From contig NZ_ALPT02000086.1 in NCBI RefSeq assembly GCF_000292245.2, positions 1 through 16,459 on the forward strand: DNA of 16,459 nt, given 5' to 3'. The stretch is from Alkalihalobacillus alcalophilus ATCC 27647 = CGMCC 1.3604 (GTDB lineage Bacteria > Bacillota > Bacilli > Bacillales > Bacillaceae_D). A model generated the notes under the pieces. It did no database searches. It saw nothing but the letters and a program-made list of their open reading frames with translations, and was not told where the DNA came from. Numbering within the stretch: the first letter of the stretch is position 1; the number at the start of each line of letters is the position of its first letter. Made by a program: the position numbers and the translations under genes. Shown here piece by piece: positions 14,381 through 16,459 of this stretch.

Positions 14381-16135
14381 ATGAATAAACATGCGATTTA
14401 TCATCGAGCAAAAAGTCATTTTTCTTATGCTTTTGATGGAAAAACCGTTCACATTCGATTGAAGAGTGAGCGTGATGACCTACAAGAGGTCTATCTTTTA
14501 ACTGATTCAGAAGTAGGCTGGCAGGAGCAAGAAGATGGGACATGGCAATGGATGAAACGTAAAGTTAAAATGACTCGTGAGTTCCAGACGGAAATGTTTG
14601 ATTATTGGTTTACGGAAGTGGAACCGATTGATTATAAAATGAGGTACGGCTTTCTTGTGAATGATGGACAAGAAGAACTTTATTATTTAGATCGAGGTTT
14701 TTTCAAAACGGATGAGCCAGGGATCGAAAATGATATTAATAGTTACTTTGCTTTTCCATTTGTACATGAGGTCGATGTTTTTGCCGCACCAGCTTGGGTG
14801 AAGGATACAGTATGGTATCAAATTTTCCCGGATCGATTTGCAAACGGCGACGCAACGATTGATCCAGATGGGGTGATCGCTTGGAATAAAAAAGGGGCTG
14901 AGTTAGGTCAGTACTCCTTTTATGGTGGTGATCTTCGTGGCATCATTAATAAGCTAGATTATATTAAAGGACTCGGCATAACAGGAATCTATTTAACGCC
15001 TATTTTTGAAGCGACGACCTCTCATAAGTATGATACGGTTGACTATTTTCAAATTGACCCAGCTTTTGGTACAAAGGAAGACTTACGTGAGCTCGTTGAT
15101 AAAGCCCATGATAAAGGGATGAAGGTGATGCTGGATGCGGTTTTTAACCATATCGGTGATAAATCCTATCCATTTCAAGATGTGTTACAAAAAGGTAAAG
15201 ATTCTAAGTTCTTTAATTGGTTTCTATTTGAACAGACGGAAGGACCTGTTGAGAAATGGTCGTATCAAAATTTTGTGCCAGCAATGCCAAAATTAAATAC
15301 ATCTAACCCTGAAGTGATTGATTATTTATTAACGATTAGTCGCTACTGGATTACAGAAACCGACATTGATGGCTGGAGAATTGATGTCGCTAATGAAGTG
15401 GATCACGCTTTTTGGCGCGAATTCAGAAAAGAAGTGAAGGCTGTAAAAGAGGACCTTTATATTTGTGGGGAAATTTGGCATGACAGTCAAGCATGGTTGC
15501 ATGGCGATCAATTTGATGGGGTAATGAACTATCCATTATCGCGACCAATTCAAGATTGGATTGCGACTGGACGAATTAATGGGATTCAGTTTCAAAATGA
15601 TTTTGTCCATGCCCTCCTACGTTATTCGGACAATATCAATCAAGGGATGTTCACCTTATTAGATAGTCATGATACAACTCGAATTACGCGCTGGGCCAAC
15701 GGAGATAAACGCAAGATTGATATGTGTTTTGCTTTATTGCTGTCGGTACAAGGAGCGATCTCCATTTATTATGGTAGTGAAATTTACTTAGATGGTGGAG
15801 AGGACCCGGACAATCGTCGTTGTATGCCATGGGATGAGGAACGAGAGCAAGGTAATATTGCGACGTTATGCAGGTTAAGAAAAGAGTACCCTGAGTTCGG
15901 TTCACATGGGAAATTTGAATTTTTGACTGTAGAAGAAAATAACATTATATACAAAAAGAAAAGCGATCAAGGTCATCTTTATTTCATTTTCCATACAGAA
16001 GGTGCTGGAACAGTTTCATTGCCAAAAGAGCTTCAAAATAAACACTTTATGAACCTAATAAATGATGAGAATGTAGAGATGAAAGAGTCGATTTATTTAG
16101 AGGATTATTCCTACTTGATTTTGAAGGAGAAATAA
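14381..16135 (+). CDS. GH13 neopullulanase / cyclomaltodextrinase / maltogenic amylase
   Basis: Hydrolyses alpha-1,4 and probably alpha-1,6 links in pullulan, cyclodextrins or maltodextrins. The ATG at 14381 has AGGGGGG 9 nt upstream; the open frame reaches a TTG at 14339, which has no ribosome site. The 584 residues show an N-terminal CBM34-type beta domain (about 1-120), which mediates dimer formation in this group, then the (beta/alpha)8 barrel with DAVFNH (252-257), MPKLN (302-306), GWRIDVANE with nucleophile Asp335, EIWHD with acid/base Glu364, and DSHDTTR with Asp431. MPKLN and VANE are marks of subfamily GH13_20. There is no signal peptide, so it should act inside the cell on imported dextrins. 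It has its own operator-bearing promoter and terminator; no sugar transporter gene is present here. Confidence 0.94.
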   Translation: MNKHAIYHRAKSHFSYAFDGKTVHIRLKSERDDLQEVYLLTDSEVGWQEQEDGTWQWMKRKVKMTREFQTEMFDYWFTEVEPIDYKMRYGFLVNDGQEELYYLDRGFFKTDEPGIENDINSYFAFPFVHEVDVFAAPAWVKDTVWYQIFPDRFANGDATIDPDGVIAWNKKGAELGQYSFYGGDLRGIINKLDYIKGLGITGIYLTPIFEATTSHKYDTVDYFQIDPAFGTKEDLRELVDKAHDKGMKVMLDAVFNHIGDKSYPFQDVLQKGKDSKFFNWFLFEQTEGPVEKWSYQNFVPAMPKLNTSNPEVIDYLLTISRYWITETDIDGWRIDVANEVDHAFWREFRKEVKAVKEDLYICGEIWHDSQAWLHGDQFDGVMNYPLSRPIQDWIATGRINGIQFQNDFVHALLRYSDNINQGMFTLLDSHDTTRITRWANGDKRKIDMCFALLLSVQGAISIYYGSEIYLDGGEDPDNRRCMPWDEEREQGNIATLCRLRKEYPEFGSHGKFEFLTVEENNIIYKKKSDQGHLYFIFHTEGAGTVSLPKELQNKHFMNLINDENVEMKESIYLEDYSYLILKEK

Positions 16136-16156
16136 TCGCAGCCAATTATTTTGAAG

Positions 16157-16197
16157 AAACTGATGAGAGATGTGGAAGAATCTCATCAGTTTTTTTG
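16157..16197 (+). terminator. Rho-independent terminator after the glycosidase gene
   Basis: AAACTGATGAGA (16157-16168) pairs perfectly with TCTCATCAGTTT (16181-16192), and the T-run continues to 16196. It lies 21 nt after the stop codon. Confidence 0.95.
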
Positions 16198-16279
16198 TAT
16201 AAGAAATGATAAAACCATTTAATTGGGTTAATTAGGGGCGTATCAATTTGAATAAACCATGGTGAGAGGGGCCAAGTGG

Positions 16280-16459
16280 AGGAGAAGCGGAAGTTCGGCG
16301 TATTAAGAACCGTGAAGCGGAAAAAAGAGCCGAGCAAAGAGAAGTTCGGCGTATTAAGAACCGTGAAGCAGAAAAAAGAGCCGAGCAAAGCGGAAGTTCG
16401 GCGTATTTAGAATTGAGAAGCAGAAAAAGGAGCCGAGTAAAGGGAAGTTCGGCGTATTT
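16280..16459. repeat. 51-52-bp tandem repeat array B (runs off the window)
   Basis: AAGTTCGGCGTATT recurs at 16291, 16342, 16394 and 16445 (periods 51, 52, 51). The rest of the unit is AAGAACCGTGAAGC, then a purine-rich GAAAAAAGAGCCGAGCAAAG. A decayed partial unit precedes the first copy. The extra base in copy two breaks all reading frames between copies. I see no credible gene from 16198 to the end; a GTG frame at 16276-16410 behind AGAGGGG would encode 44 very basic residues but looks like a by-product of the repeat. The full array length is unknown. Confidence 0.88.

Noticed and set aside
16146..16410. Frames on both strands through array B (minus 80 codons; plus GTG 16276 with 44 basic residues)
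   Set aside because: The minus frame covers the terminator and begins at TTG. The plus frame ends where one extra base shifts the repeat. Both look like by-products of the repeat.

Overview
The window reads as chromosomal DNA of a low-GC Bacillaceae-type Firmicute. The evidence is the AT-rich codon use, strong AGGAGG-type ribosome sites, frequent GTG/TTG starts, lipoprotein-anchored binding proteins (no periplasm), Bacillus-type Fur boxes and a thioredoxin-coupled ArsC whose four cysteines sit at the Bacillus positions. There is no rRNA, tRNA, IS element, phage gene or CRISPR array.

Layout. (1) 1-520: arsenate reductase arsC and its terminator; the rest of any ars operon lies outside the window. 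(2) 530-750: an intergenic array of 51-bp tandem repeats. (3) 859-9006: one long plus-strand transcription unit. It has a sigma-A promoter, a cluster of RACAGGT operator sites, an FCD-type GntR regulator, a lipoprotein substrate-binding protein, two Dpp/Gsi-type permeases, two Opp/Dpp ATPases, a cytoplasmic YwrD-like gamma-glutamyltransferase and a terminator. The simplest reading is import of a gamma-glutamyl peptide (glutathione-like), followed by intracellular removal of the gamma-glutamyl group, under control of the GntR protein. The transferase gene is split by a -1 frame change at an A6 run, about 60 codons before its natural end. (4) 9085-9810: a stand-alone NAD(P)H-dependent FMN reductase with an upstream inverted repeat and its own terminator. 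(5) 9873-13216: a siderophore-uptake locus. Two overlapping FecCD permease genes on the minus strand are divergent from a lipoprotein binding protein on the plus strand. A Fur box lies at each promoter, and similar AGGACTG...CAGTCCT terminators close both outer ends. There is no ATPase gene, so an ATPase encoded elsewhere (YusV/FhuC type) must be used. (6) 13228-16197: a LacI-type regulator, then a strong extended -10 promoter with two TTAA-NCGN-TTAA palindromes 57 bp apart, then a GH13 neopullulanase/cyclomaltodextrinase with all catalytic residues, then a terminator. (7) 16280-16459: a second array of about 51-bp repeats, different in sequence from the first and running off the window end.

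Most of the window is ordinary nutrient-uptake and metabolism DNA. The parts that familiar families do not explain are the two 51-bp repeat arrays placed just after terminators, the frame change in the transferase, the odd translation-start regions of the GntR gene and of the first FecCD gene, and the intercistronic hairpin after the peptide-binding protein gene. I see no clearly new defence or mobile system.
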